64,000 nt of DNA, from NCBI GenBank assembly GCA_037962975.1, contig CM075674.1, positions 36,656,501-36,720,500 on the forward strand, given 5' to 3'. Source of the DNA: Clitoria ternatea (lineage: Eukaryota; Streptophyta; Magnoliopsida; Fabales; Fabaceae). This document shows positions 46,654 through 58,500 of the stretch, piece after piece (position 1 is the stretch's first letter; every line of letters starts with the position of its first letter). The position numbers were made by a program, and so were the translations under genes. The notes below the pieces were generated by a model. The model did not search any database. It saw only the letters and a program-made list of their open reading frames with translations, and had not been told where the DNA came from.

Positions 46654-48212
46654 CCAACGGCTGGGCCCTCATTCTTTCTTTGGAAGTTTTGGGTAAGCGC
46701 CTTAGCTTCACCCCCACCTTCGCCATCTTTTTCCGGTATGCCCGAGTGATGCGTCGAGGTGGAACCAGAATGGGTTTCATTAATTTACTGTGTCAAAGTG
46801 ACATCATCAATTTCGAAGCCTTTGCTGAATCCTATAAAATCGCTGGAGGCTCCTTTAAGAACTCCTACCTAAAACTCTTCGTTAAAGGTATAGGGCAACC
46901 GTTCTGGAAGAAAAAAGAAGGCCGATTCAGGATTCACACTGGTTGGACCCATAAACATTTTTTGCTGGAGAGCTCGGCCTATGCCGTTGACCAATCCTCC
47001 CTCTCCGAGTCTGCGAAAGTGGTGGTTGACGCACTTCATAACATATCCTGGGGTGCCCCCTTAAAATGTCGTTCTCTCCTTGGCTCTGCTGAGACACGGG
47101 ACGATTACCTTAATCGTCTGGGTAGATTCTTTTGCCCTGTTTACATACATATATATACACATCTTTATTACTACGGTTGTTTAACTAATTTTCATTTCTT
47201 CAGGGAATATGAGTGCAGCTGCCCTCGAAAACCTCCAAAAGCTGATGGAGGGATCTGTGGTCAATACCACCGTGGAGAACAGTCACCCCCAGCTAAGGAA
47301 ATCTGCCGGACTCCCTACCCCAGGTGGAATAATCACCTTGGAGGACAACCCCGGCCAAAGGATAGAGAAGGGACAAGCTTTGGGGCCCTCCAAGAAGCAG
47401 AAACCACACCCCGCCTCCTGTGCCGCAGACAAGGGTAAGGGAACAGCTACTGACACCCCGGTTAAGGGTGAATTTCCTCCTCCTCCTCGATCTGGTATGG
47501 AAGCCTTGGAGGACTTGCTTTCTAGGACCCTTCCTCCAAACTCCGACTTTGAGCTTCCTTATCGCTTAAAGCCAGGGTTGGAGAAGGATGATATCATATT
47601 CGCCTTGGAGACGGCGATGTGGTATAACATTAAGACCCTCTCCGCCATCTACTCCACCGCAACCAACGGTCCCAAGCTGGAAGTTGACCGTCTAAAGGAC
47701 AAGATCTCCCAGCTTTCTGAAGACTGCGGTCGGGCTTATCAGAGGATTAGGTCCCTCAACGAGTCCAACCAAGCTTATCAGCAGTTGGAGGAAAGCTGGA
47801 AGAAGGAGAAGGAAGACCCGCAGAAGAAAGTGGCCGATCTGGAAAGCCAAGTGATTGATTTTCGTAAGAAAAGTGAGGATTTGCCCACGGTGGTTACCAA
47901 TGAGCAAGGTAAGTACCAAGAGGAATATGCTGTAATTTGCTCATGCTACCATGGACTCCTTCAGTCATGCGGTCCGCCAGGTCATCCATCAGAACCGTTA
48001 GCTGCCTCTGAACCTGAACGGGATTAGTTTCTTCAACCAATTCCGGAATGGTGAACTGGTAACTAAAATAAGTGGTCAGTCCTTTCCTCCTGTCGATGTT
48101 CCCTTTAAGCTTCGTCCTTTAGCTGCGGGGGAAGACGATGGGCTAGATTCGACTGCAGACGAAATGGGTGCCGGATCCGAGGACGAAGAGGAGGAGCCAG
48201 TTAATCTTTGAT
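46654..48212 (+). pseudogene. antisense gene of the gypsy element, part 2
   Basis: Continues part 1 in frame: NGWALILSLEVLGKRL onward, with the aromatic-rich transposase_28-like region (FFRYARVM, FWKKKEGRFRIH) to about 47,125. An intron follows (GTAGATTC ... TTCTTCAG). Exon 2 from 47,204 reads GNMSAAALENLQKLMEGSVV, then a coiled coil (KLEVDRLKDKISQLSEDCGR and following). The frame shifts near 47,940-47,950; the shifted frame MDSFSHAVRQVIHQN leads to an acidic tail EDEEEEPVNL and a stop at 48,212. With the stops in part 1, this copy is not functional. Confidence 0.75.
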
Positions 48213-48404
48213 TTCTTTTTTACTTTATAAGCGGGATGAGCTCCGTCCAATTTCTTTTGTAATAGTTTTTGCTTTGTAGGTGGGATAAGCTCCACAATTT
48301 TTGAATCTTAATAGTTTTGGCCATAGTGCCTTTTATGAAGAATAATGCTTTTGTCCATATCGCCTCTTTTTCGCATATCTTTTTAACTTCATAATTACTC
48401 TTGG
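48213..48404. terminator. 3' region of the antisense gene
   Basis: T-rich sequence after the stop codon, containing a GGGATGAGCTCC / GGGATAAGCTCC near-duplicate at 48,233 and 48,282. It presumably holds the polyadenylation signals of the antisense transcript. Confidence 0.3.
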
Positions 48405-48840
48405 ATCTTTGAACTACTCCGAGGTTTTAATATCTTGACCACTCTGAGGTCCTTAGACCACTCCGGGGTTTTTAATAACTTAACCACTTTGGGGTCCTTA
48501 GACCACTCCGAGGTTTTTAATAACTTAACCACTCTGAGGTCCTTAAACCACTCCGGGGTTTTTAATAACTTAACCACTCTGGGGTCCTTAGACCACTCCG
48601 GGGTTTTTAATAACTTAACCACTTTGGGGTCCTTAGACCACTCCAGGATTTTAATAACTTAATCACTCTGGGGTCCTTAGACCACTTTGGGATTTTGAAT
48701 AACTTAACCACTCTGGGGTCCTTAGACCACTCTGGGATTTTTAATAACTTAACCACTCTGGGGTCCTTAGACCACTCCAGGGTTTTTAATAACTTAACCA
48801 CTCTGAGGTCCTTAAACTACTCCGGGGTTTTTAATAACTT
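48405..48840. repeat. 45-bp tandem array between the two converging gene units
   Basis: Nine to ten units of ACCACTCTGGGGTCCTTAGA followed by CCACTCCGGGGTTTTTAATAACTTA-type sequence, at 45-bp spacing (TAATAACT at 48,473, 48,518 and so on). Because 45 is divisible by three, long open frames appear on both strands; they are not genes. Confidence 0.95.
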
Positions 48841-48986
48841 AAGAAATCCAACAAAATATTATTTGTGCAACAATACTTTTATTTAAGCAAATAGCACCCC
48901 GGCTGCATACCTCGTTAAAAGCCTCCCAAGTAAACCCTGTGGGAAAACCTTGGGTAGGGAAAAGAGTGCATGGCTTATGGTGCCGG

Positions 48987-50210
48987 TTAGCTGTAATATA
49001 CATGTAGATTCTTTACATTCCATTTATTTTTGAACACTTTGCCATCTAATGTTTCCAAGAGATAAGCTCCTCCCAGTGTGACCTCATTCACCCGGTATGG
49101 CCCTTCCCATGTCGGTGCCAATTTTACTTGATGCGTAAATCTGTTTCCAATGGATGATTTTCTTAGGATGAGGTCACCCACATTGAATCTTCTTCGTTGG
49201 ACTTTCACATTGTATCGAAAGGCGGCTTTGGCTTTCACAACTTGATCCCGGACAAAGGCAGTTTCTCTAACTTCGGTTAACAAATCTAGTTCATTTTTCA
49301 ATCTTTGGTCATTGTCTACCTCGTCGACTTGTTGAACCCTGGGAGATATCAAGTTTATTTCGATTGTAATTATTGTATCTACTCCATAGACTAACCAGAA
49401 TGGAGCTTCTCCTGTTGACGAGTGTGGAGTCATCCGGTGTGCCCAGAGGACATGACATAGTTGATTGGCCCATTCCCCTTTAGCTTCACCCAATCGTTTC
49501 TTCAACCCTTTTAAGATTTCTCTGTTTGTGACCTCGACTTGCCCATTAGTTTGGGGGTGCTCAACTGATGAAAACACTTATTTAATCTGTAATCCTTCGA
49601 GTAGGCCTTTGAACTTAGAATCTGTAAACTGCGTCCCATTGTCCGTTATCACTCTTGCTGGTATCCCGAACCTTGTAATGATATTCTCATAAAAGAATCT
49701 TCGGGTCCATGCTGCGGTAATATGTACATCTGCTTCTGCTTCAATCTACTTCGTGAAGTAATCCACCCCGACAATTAGGTACTTCACACCGCCTGGAGCT
49801 TTAGGGAAAGGTCCCAGGATATCCATGCCCCATTGATAGAAAGGCCATGGGATTGCGGATGTAAATAAATCTTCCGCTGGGACATGGTACTCATTTCTAT
49901 TCTTTTGGCATGAATCACATTTCTTAACATACTCCACTGCGTCCTTGGCTAAAGTGGGCCACCAATAACCCGCCCTCAAAATTTTTCTAGCCAGGCTTCT
50001 GCCTCCGTAGTGATTTCCACATGCTCTCTCGTGCACCTCACAGAGAACCTCTTTCGACTCTTCCTCATTTAAGCATCTCAAATAGGGTGCTGTCAACCCC
50101 CTTCTATACAAAGTCCCATCCAATAGTACGAAGTTCGGTAGCTCTTTTTTCAGTTTCTTCCGCTCGACTGGGCACTCTAGAAGTTGCCCACTTATTATGT
50201 ATCGAATGTT
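48987..50210 (-). pseudogene. gypsy integrase
   Basis: Zinc-binding region with H, H, C, C visible (CNEEE...VHERACGNHYGGRSLARK..GYWWPT..VKKCDSCQ, about 50,070-49,905), then the catalytic core: Asp in QWGMDILGPFP (about 49,825), Asp in VITDNGTQF (about 49,645), Glu in NGQVEVTNREI (about 49,545). It ends with a C-terminal region GDLILRK...WEGPYRVNEV and KNLHVYYS at 48,987. Stops at 49,743 (after VGVDYFTK) and at about 49,578 break it. The function would be insertion of the element's cDNA. Confidence 0.88.
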
Positions 50211-51277
50211 GGTCGGACTTGGAAGCTCTCTCACTACCCTGTATTTGTTTGGATTAGCCTCTATACCCCTCTGGGTTAGCATGAACCCTAAGAATCTTCC
50301 AGCCGATACTGTAAATATGCACTTGAGGGGATTTAACCTTATATTGTAGAACTGTAATCTTTGAAACACCTTCCTTAAATCTTTAACATGATCCCCTCCA
50401 ACTGAAGTCTTGGTGATTATATCATCTATTTATACCTCAACCATTTTTGACCTCATTCCGTCAAACACCTTGTTTATCATTCTCTGGTAGGTAGCCCCGG
50501 CGTTCTTCAACCCAAATGGTATCACAGTATAACAAAAACTCCTTTATCATTTACAAACACCGTCTTATCCTCATCCTCATCCTCATCCTCCTTCCACATT
50601 GGGATTTGATTTTAACCTAAGTACGCATCCATAAACGACAGGAATTGGTACCCCGATGAATCATCAACCATTTGATCGATGCTTGGCAAGGGGTACGGGT
50701 CTTTAGGGCAACATTTGTTCAAATTTGTGAAGTCCGTACACATTTGCCATTTGCCATTGGCTTTCTTCACCATTACTATATTTGAGACCCAAGAAGAATA
50801 TTGGACTTCCCTTATGAAACCAACCTTTAGCAACTCCTCGATTTGTTCACATGCCACCTGTTGTTTTTCGGGACCCAGTCTTCGGTTTTTCTGTGCCACC
50901 GCTCTAGACTCTGGATAAACTACTAACTTATGACAACAAAAGTTCAGGTTGATTCCTGGCATATCGGCCGTTGTCCATGCAAACAGGTGTTTAAACTCCT
51001 TCAACAACTTGATCAATTGCTCCTCCATTCCTCCATCTAAAGAATCGTTTATCTCTGTTCCTCTGGCGGGGTCGTCTTCTAAGACTACTATCTTCACTTC
51101 TCCTTCTGGTGTTGGTCTCTGAGGGTTCTCTAGATCCAACCTCGACTCTTCTCTTGGGTCCAAGTCTATCAGATTCACAGACTCCGGTATTGACCCACCA
51201 TCATTCAACCTCTTCCTCTTTACTGATTCTTCTGCCTTGGTCATTAACACACTGAGGTTGTAACAGTATCTCGCCAT
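50211..51277 (-). pseudogene. gypsy reverse transcriptase, RNase H missing
   Basis: RT blocks GFIREVQYSSWVSNIVMVKK, DFTNLNKCCPKDPYPLPSID and FLSFMDAYLG are followed by a stop and frameshifts (50,520-50,610). The catalytic motif reads stop-IDD at 50,421-50,432, the tyrosine codon having become TAA. RT ends with RFLGFMLTQRGIEANPNK and LPSPTNIR. The next residues (YIISGQLLECPVERKKLKKE) already belong to the pre-integrase linker, so the RNase H domain, normally several hundred residues here, is deleted. Confidence 0.88.
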
Positions 51278-51280
51278 TTG

Positions 51281-52050
51281 CTAATCACCCCAAACAGAAG
51301 ATACCTGATTGTTCTTGTCAATGAATTTTATCAAAAGATGTGGGGTAGACACAACTGTCTCCAAAGCATTCAAAGATGGACGTCCAATGATCCCATTGAA
51401 TGATGATTTTACATCGATAACCAAAACCCTGGTTCTCACAGTCTTAGACCCCGTTTCTCCTTCAAAGGTCATTCTGGTATCCAAATATCCCTTGGTGGAT
51501 TGTTTGGCACCATGAACGCAGTTAACTCCTGAGTATACGGTTACAGACCAGAATCTGAGAGGCCTATTTTCTTGAAGCATTCATAGAAAATCACGTCGCA
51601 TGAACTTCCTTGATTTACCAACATCCTTATTGTTTTGTTTGCCACAACAGCCTCTGTTACCACCATATCATCGCCTCCTGGCACAGTCGGGCCGTAATCA
51701 TCATCAGTGAAAATAATGACCGGGGTTTGAACACTATCCCTAAAAGGCCTATTGTCTTTCTTCGCCTGCACCGACATTATCATCCTCAAATGGCTCTTCC
51801 TTGCCGAATTTGGCACTCCTCCTCCAGCAAATCCTCCAACAATCATGTCTATGACATCCCTCCTACCCAAACTGGACGGTTTCATCCAAGTCTCATCATC
51901 GTCGATATTATCAACTACGACTTTGCCTTTATCCAAAGCAGGCCTCTTCGAACTCTGGGCTTCTTCCTTAGCCGGATCAATTTCCTTCCTCCGGGGTGCT
52001 ACCTTCTCAGGCTCTGAGTTTGCTCTTGGCTTGAACATATATTGCTTCAA
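51281..52050 (-). pseudogene. gypsy aspartic protease region
   Basis: Block RMLVNQGSSCDVIF at about 51,620 is the retroviral-type protease active site, where the family has LVDxGSS. Here the catalytic aspartate has become asparagine. It is followed by YSGVNCVHGA...GRPSLNAL, typical of this plant gypsy lineage. A stop and small frameshift lie near 51,541-51,580. Upstream is a lysine-rich, acidic linker. Confidence 0.8.
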
Positions 52051-53275
52051 TTTCCCTTCTTTTATTAGTGTCTCAATAGCCTCTTTCAGCTAATGACATT
52101 CATCCATATTATGTCCTACTTGCTCATGGAATTCATAATATTTGTTGGGATTCCCAGCCCTCTTCATTGGAATGGGTCTTCTTACCCCGTACACCGTCAT
52201 TCCTCTCCATCCAACCTCTCAGAGTATTTGGCTAGGTCAAACTATCAACGGTGTATATTGTAGAGCATTCACAATCCTCCCCTCTCGCGGTCTTGGGAAT
52301 ACATACCTACCAGGCCCTCTTCTTTGCGTCCTGCTTTCCTTCTTGTCCGCCTGCTTCGACTCCATCTCCATGCCTCTTTGCTTGGCAGCCGCCAAATACA
52401 TCTCTCTTTCTACATACTTCGTTGCTTTGCTCCTAAATTCCTCCATAGTCCGAGGTGGTCCCTTTGCTAATGATAACGCGAAAGGGGACCGAGGTTGCAA
52501 TGCCTCTACTGCAATATGCATCTAAATTTCTTCTGTTAACCCTGAAACTAATGCAGCTTCTTTATAAAATCTCTTCAAGAAATCCTTCAAACTCTCATCT
52601 ATTCCTTGCCTAATTTGTGCAAGTGTGTGTGATGTCTTCGGTACATCCCTAGACACCACGAAATGTTGAAGAAAAACGTGGGCCATGTCGTCCCAAGAAT
52701 CTATTGACCCACTGGGCAAGCTCTTAAACCACCCAAGAGCTTCTACAGATAGCGTTCTTGGAAACATTCTACACATTATATCCTCCTCAGCACTCAGGAA
52801 CATTGATTCATTGACGTAAGCGTCCAAATGACTTTTGGGGTCTGACTCTCCAGTATACTTCCCAATTGACAATGGTTGGGGGGTTTGTAGGTGTCGAGGG
52901 ATGAAGGTACTCATCAATCTTTTAGTGAATAGAATCTAAAACAGATACTCTCCTCCCCTATCGTAGTTTAGCATCCTCCTCTGGCTACTCATTTCCTCCG
53001 TCCGATGTATGGACTCCAGCTCCTCATGTACATTCGTCAAAGATCTCTCTGGTTGATATAGATTCTCCTATTGCCTATGATCACCTTGATTTTCTCTACG
53101 CAAAGATTGTATCTCCTGGCGTAGTTGCCTTATAATTTCATCACTAGGATCTGCTCACGCTACCACCGGGTCTCTCAACTCTGTCCCAGGAGTCTCCACT
53201 ATGCCTTCATTAAAATTTAGAGTTCTCGTCACAACTTGTACATGTTCTTCCAAAGTCTCGTTTCCTCTAGGGGCT
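52051..53275 (-). pseudogene. gypsy gag
   Basis: The retrotransposon gag domain is clear at 52,522-52,917 (YTGESDPKSHLDAYVNESMF, then ALGWFKSLPSGSIDSWDDMA). It continues in frame after a TAG at 52,522 to 52,237, then a zinc-knuckle-like block HEQVGHNMDECH near 52,100. The N-terminal part (52,921-53,275) is a glutamine/arginine-rich coiled-coil-like stretch with several stops. Gag would form the virus-like particle. Confidence 0.85.
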
Positions 53276-53321
53276 CCATGTTACTTGTTTGATGTGATGC
53301 GGGACTCACAAATTTATGCGA

Positions 53322-53339
53322 TCCCACTGGGCGTGCCAA
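53322..53339 (-). other. primer-binding site of the gypsy element
   Basis: Directly inside the 5' LTR, minus strand TTGGCACGCCCAGTGGGA. This sequence style is usual for Tat-lineage elements; I cannot name the tRNA with certainty. Confidence 0.6.
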
Positions 53340-53906
53340 TAATCTGTCCTGAAGAATCCGAGGTCAAAGATGACAGTTAACCGGACTCCTAAGTTCTCCT
53401 CTCCCTCTCAATTTTACACCGTCTCAGTGGAGTACAATATTCTATACCCCGGTTCAGTAGGAATCCGAGGTTCTTCCCGTAAAGGTTATAATTATTGTTA
53501 ACTTCGTTCTGACACTTCAAGACCATATCGGAGGGATACCTGCAGATTATTCTCCGATGTCTAAGTCAGGATAGTGTTTAAGATAATATCGAAATACAGA
53601 GATAGATTACGGATAACTTAGATTAAATGCCTGTTCAGTAATAAATGGCTTGTATTTATAGTGTTTACCTTAGCTCTAAAAGTGATTTGACTATCCTCCT
53701 AACTTACTATTGATACAGTGCCTACAGGGTATGGCTGCCCATACTTATTCTAACTGATTGTCGGATTGTCAGTAATCGACCGGAGTCAACTGTAAAGGTC
53801 CATAGTCAGCTAGTCGCGTAGGACTCTGGCTTTCTCTTACCCTTTTTGGATATGGTATTCATACTTAAAGACCTCATCCAAACCATACGGCTTGTCACCC
53901 CGGATC

Positions 53907-53907
<1 letters not shown>
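53340..53907 (-). mobile_element. 5' LTR of the gypsy element
   Basis: Starts on the minus strand TGATCCGGGGTGACAAGCC at 53,907 and ends GGACAGATTA at 53,340. It pairs with 30,228-30,795. It is flanked outside by a (TA)n(TG)n microsatellite. Confidence 0.93.
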
Positions 53908-53938
<31 letters not shown>

Positions 53939-54120
53939 TTTAGGTTTTTCTAATACATATTGTGTGGCGGTGGTGGTTAAATATAAACATTATTATCTTG
54001 TCCATTAAATAGGTTGTAAGTGTTTAAACAGTTTGAAATTGAAACTGTTGTTAAATCTAAACGTATTAGTGCTTTATTTTGTTTTAGTTCACTATAACTG
54101 AATTCAAAATTTAACCCTAA

Positions 54121-54516
54121 GGTGGTGTTTGATAGTAAGGATCTTTTTAAGTGAGATTCCTAGGAATGTGTTTCTGGGTAACTTATTTTTCATGTTTGGT
54201 ATTAAGAAAACTTACCCAGGAATCTTTTTAGTTTTTTTATTCCCATAATTGGTATTAAAAAACTTACCTAGAAATTTTTTGTTTTATGAGGATCTGGGAA
54301 GAAAATGAGTGCATTTTTGTCTTAAAATCTTTTATTCCCGGGAATGTATAGGATACCCACCTGTTGAAATGGGAAAGTGAAATTTTTAATTCCTTCATAA
54401 TTAAGTTTCCTAGGAATCTCACATTATTGGGAATATTTTTTTATCTTATACCAAACATGGGTAAAGAAATATTTTAAGTAGCATTCCTACAAAGATCCCA
54501 CATACCAAACACCACC
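54121..54516. mobile_element. Harbinger-like MITE, 396 bp
   Basis: The left end GGTGGTGTTTGATAG and the inverse right end GGTGGTGTTTGGTATG form terminal inverted repeats. TAA lies on both sides (54,118-54,120 and 54,517-54,519). Internal sequence is AT-rich with TTCCTAGGAAT-type palindromes. Non-coding. Confidence 0.8.
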
Positions 54517-54519
54517 TAA

Positions 54520-55057
54520 AGGAAAGAAAACCACCAAATTAAAATAATTATGATTTCTTCTTATACTGTCATTTTCAAACAATAGAGATGATTAACATAA
54601 TACTGTTCAGGATTAAGTTATCGTTAACTTTCCAGTTAAGTATTAAGAGGCTAATGGTTAACCACCTTAATCTGATGTGTATATTTTTTTCTTAAATACA
54701 AAATTAGTCCTTAAAGAATTTCAAAATCACAATCAACCCTTTAAGAAATGATTCTTTAAGATTTATACCTTGAAATATTTTTGTTAACATTAAGTCATGT
54801 TAACTTTTAACATCAACCCCTTAGGATGTCTCATTAAGATGACAGATATAGTTCTTTTCTCTTCATATCCTTAAGTGTAGAATTGTATTTGATGTGAGAC
54901 AATAGAATTGGATGCAATCGGACTATGAGAGCGTGTCTTCAATCGAGCCTTCATGCTTAAGCTTGAGCTTTCGCTACAGCGTCCTGCCTAAATTCTAAGA
55001 ATTAATCCCCAGGGTTTACAAAAGTTAGGAAAAAAATTTGCATCGAAGAACATGACA
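54520..55057. other. non-coding DNA
   Basis: AT-rich; no domain or boundary found. Confidence 0.5.
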
Positions 55058-55966
55058 CCCTGGTGGACTAGCCGTAAGAACTTAAATGACACGCGGCTCA
55101 ACAAAACACATAGCGGAAGACATAAAATACAAACCATAGTGGGCTTCAGAATGGACGTACCCAACAATGGACAAGGTATCCTTCCCTTCCCATATATGAA
55201 GATATGAGCCAGGAATCGAGGAATACCAACCGCGAGGCATTAATATATAACTCAATCATACTTCAATTCATATTCATACTAATATGAAATAATCTTGGGA
55301 CATTTAGAGGACTACATCCTTAACATAATATCATTACAGATAAAATCTAAAGCTCTAGTGAGGTTCAATTACCTATCCATTAACAATTAGATAAATATAA
55401 TTATCATGGAGACTAATAGATGTCATCAACCACAAGTGCATATATATACTTACCATCTTAGGCCAACCAAAGGGCCGCACCATACCTCATATATTAATAT
55501 ATATGTATTTTTATAATAAAACTTTGCACCAGAGTTCAAGATTATATTTTGACATCACAACATATAATTGTCAAGCTAGGCTAATTAGAGGGCCATATTA
55601 ACTTCACAAATCAATTAAAGTAACACCACAAAAGATTAATTATGAAATTGTCTTGGCATTGCATTACTCCTGTCTTCGAGCTCCCCAAACAACATTATCA
55701 CCCTAAAAACTCACTAAAATGAAAGTCAAGGGGTGGGTACCACTTCAAGCAGTAAATAACAATATTACACATAAAGAAGGCTATACCCATTAGGTCTTGT
55801 AATATAAAATATTACAATCACGACACAATATCATTTATGCCAATAAACCATATCTTACTCATCAATTTACTTTCCAATATTATCAATTTCATATCAATCA
55901 TTAATTTAATTTTCAAATATTACCAAATACCTATTAATCATCAATTCAACCTCAAGTATCATTAGA

Positions 55967-55987
55967 AACACACACATATACACACAT

Positions 55988-56025
<38 letters not shown>
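55967..56025. repeat. (CA)n(TA)n microsatellite
   Basis: Uninterrupted CA run followed by TA run. Two further compound microsatellites of this kind are at 56,204-56,244 and 56,850-56,895. Confidence 0.95.
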
Positions 56026-56203
56026 CAATCATCAACTCAACATCAGACATCACTAAGCACAATATCAAACATCAACTTAATTTCAAAAATTATCAAATAC
56101 ATATTAGTCATTTGTTCAATCTCAAACATCACTAGTCATAATATCAAATATCAATTCAATTATAAATATTATCAAATAAATATGAATCATCAACTGAATT
56201 TCA

Positions 56204-56204
56204 A

Positions 56205-56244
<40 letters not shown>
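56204..56244. repeat. (CA)n(TA)n microsatellite
   Basis: Second compound CA/TA array in the same decayed-LTR region. Confidence 0.95.
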
Positions 56245-56247
<3 letters not shown>

Positions 56248-56849
56248 CCAAGTGTATATGTATAAACCATTATTTCAACATCAATTTTCACCAACACCAC
56301 TACATATACATATCTCATTACTTTCTTGATGTGAATGATCAAATGCCATAGACTTTCAAAATCTTATCTTTTTCAAATGCATAAATGCATGCAATGTGGA
56401 TCTGACTCGGTGGGTGGCAAATCATAGTGTCAAGTATCAAGAAGGGAAGCCCTTAACGAACCAAAGCACTAGATAAACCGAAGTGCTATAATACGGGCAA
56501 CCCTGATATCCATGACAAATCCCAGCACCATAAAAGTAGATATCTTAGATATCTATGATGAATCGTAGTGTCATACTTACAGACATCCCAAAGCGAACCG
56601 AAGCACTGGGCAAACCAAAATGTTGGGAAAATCGAAGTGCCAAAGACAAAATTAGTCCCCAAGGATTTAATGCTCCCCCTCAAGAGCAACCCCCCACCAG
56701 GGCAAGCAATAAGAGACCTTATAACTCTTGTGCCTAAACAAATGCATATGATGTCATGAACTAATGCAACATGCATATAAACAAACTGAAGCGTTATCTC
56801 GTAACATAGACATTATAGCCTCAATACCTATTCATCCAACAACCATTAA

Positions 56850-56895
<46 letters not shown>
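56850..56895. repeat. (TG)n(TA)n microsatellite
   Basis: Twenty-odd bases of TG followed by about 25 of TA. The open frame across it is not a gene. Confidence 0.95.
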
Positions 56896-56896
<1 letters not shown>

Positions 56897-58500
56897 ATTT
56901 ACAAAAATCATCAATATTACATAATCAGCACAACAAGGTTCCACAACATAAATAACGTGACAATAAAATCAATATCAAATAATCATCAATAATATTAAGC
57001 ACTACGCTTTACTTTACAAACATTAACTCATGACACAAAATCCTATTTTTACAGTATCATCAACATCAACATAACTTATTACCAGCAATATATGCCAATG
57101 CATCAAGACTAGAAAGCACGCAATCATTAATCATGTTATCTACCATAAACCATCAACAACATAACACTAGCATATCAGGCTTTAACCATATAATTTCGTA
57201 ACAGGACATGACCAAGAATTTTTCACTAGAAACCATATCAAATAATGATCAACAACACCAAGTATTAAGCATCACTTTATGAATATCATTTTATAGTATA
57301 AAGTTAACTTACACAATATTATCCATATCAGCACAGGCCATTTATCAACAGCACAAATCAAGCGATATTTTTTATAACACTTCACAGATTCAATTCTCAT
57401 GATATCAATATTGTCATTTATCAAAAGTCAGACTCTTATTTATAAACAACACTTTATAACACAATAATAATTATATTTTTACTTTATAAAAATCAATATT
57501 TTATAGGCATGGATATTTAAAATAGCTTTTTAATTATAAAACCTACCTTGACATTAAAATCACTACTCGTTACTCGAGGGATAAACCCCCCGTACATTAC
57601 ACATACCTTTGGGCATTATCTGGCTTTCCAAAATAAAGTGTCGACTCCTAATTTAATTTCAAACGTCAACATCCTATATTTTAAATATTTTGAAAAATTA
57701 ATAAAAATAACTTCGTAAACCTTAAATCGCTAAAATATTAAAATCGAGGCTTGAACTCAAAATTAATAGAGTTTTGATAAGAACCAAGCTTACTAAGGGT
57801 TACAAAACTAATCAACGAGGTATGGAAACTACCTCAGAGGTTCAAAATCCTACTGACGCCTTTCTGATCGTACGCGAACAAGATAGGGAAAAGAAAAGGA
57901 TGCGTCAAAAACTTTGCATGCAACATAAAAGAAAAACATGCATGTAATTAGAAAGGACAACATGCGTATGCTCTCGTATTTTAATCATAACTTGAGTTAC
58001 GAGTGTTCGATTTCAATGATCTAGGTCTCAAAATCTTCGTAATGAAATTTACTCCAACTTTTATGAAGACACCAAAAGTCAAATATGAGCCAAACAACCC
58101 TAGATTTCAAAATACATTTTTCGCTTGTAAAAAAAATCTAGCCAAGACAGTGTATAGTGTTTGGGGCATAACGTTTGCTCTAGACATCAGATTTTGGCGT
58201 TCTTTGACTTGTTGAAAGAGGAAAGAAAGATAAATAATTTTTGTGTTGATGATTTTCCTAAAAGCAGAACGGAGGAACCCCATGCAAAATGATTAAAACT
58301 CACAAAAATCATGCTTTCAACCATGCATCAAAGGGAAAAGAATGACCATGCATGTAAGGTGATCATACATGCAAGGGAAAAAGAGGGAGTTTGACTTATA
58401 GACGTCAATTTCAAACCAATTATCTACCGAGATCCTACACTTTAACGACTATGCATGCGATGATTTACGATGGAGGCAAGGTGATGGCGTATGGTAGCTC

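Larger units (their letters stand above)
30228..53907 (-). mobile_element. Tat-type Ty3/gypsy element with antisense extra gene (contains nested CACTA 2)
   Basis: Two LTRs of about 567 bp at 30,228-30,795 and 53,340-53,907, flanked by TATAT on both sides (30,223-30,227 and 53,908-53,912), within an AT microsatellite. The minus strand carries, in order, 5' LTR, primer site, gag, protease, RT, integrase, a 45-bp array, an antisense gene and the 3' LTR. Removing CACTA 2 (31,996-46,650) leaves about 9.0 kb. The two LTRs differ at roughly two dozen sites in their first 240 bp by eye, mostly transitions. All coding parts carry breaks. Confidence 0.93.
55058..58500. mobile_element. probable decayed long LTR (chromovirus type)
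   Basis: Starts TGACACCCTGG and carries ACATAGCGGAAGACATAA soon after, a combination I associate with long LTRs of plant chromoviruses. At 57,980-58,100 a stretch with AACTTGAGTTACGAGTGTTC has the style of the leader part of such LTRs. Repeated phrases such as AACCGAAGCACTGGGCAAAC (56,590) and AACCGAAGTGCT (56,477) form degenerate subrepeats. No partner LTR, primer site or coding relic was found. Confidence 0.35.

Noticed and set aside
48395..48886. Open frames on both strands with periodic SLDHSGVFNNLTTL-like units
   Set aside because: Translation of the 45-bp tandem array; the unit length is a multiple of three.
51610..52525. Several plus-strand frames of 100-135 codons
   Set aside because: Antisense shadows of the gypsy gag-protease region.
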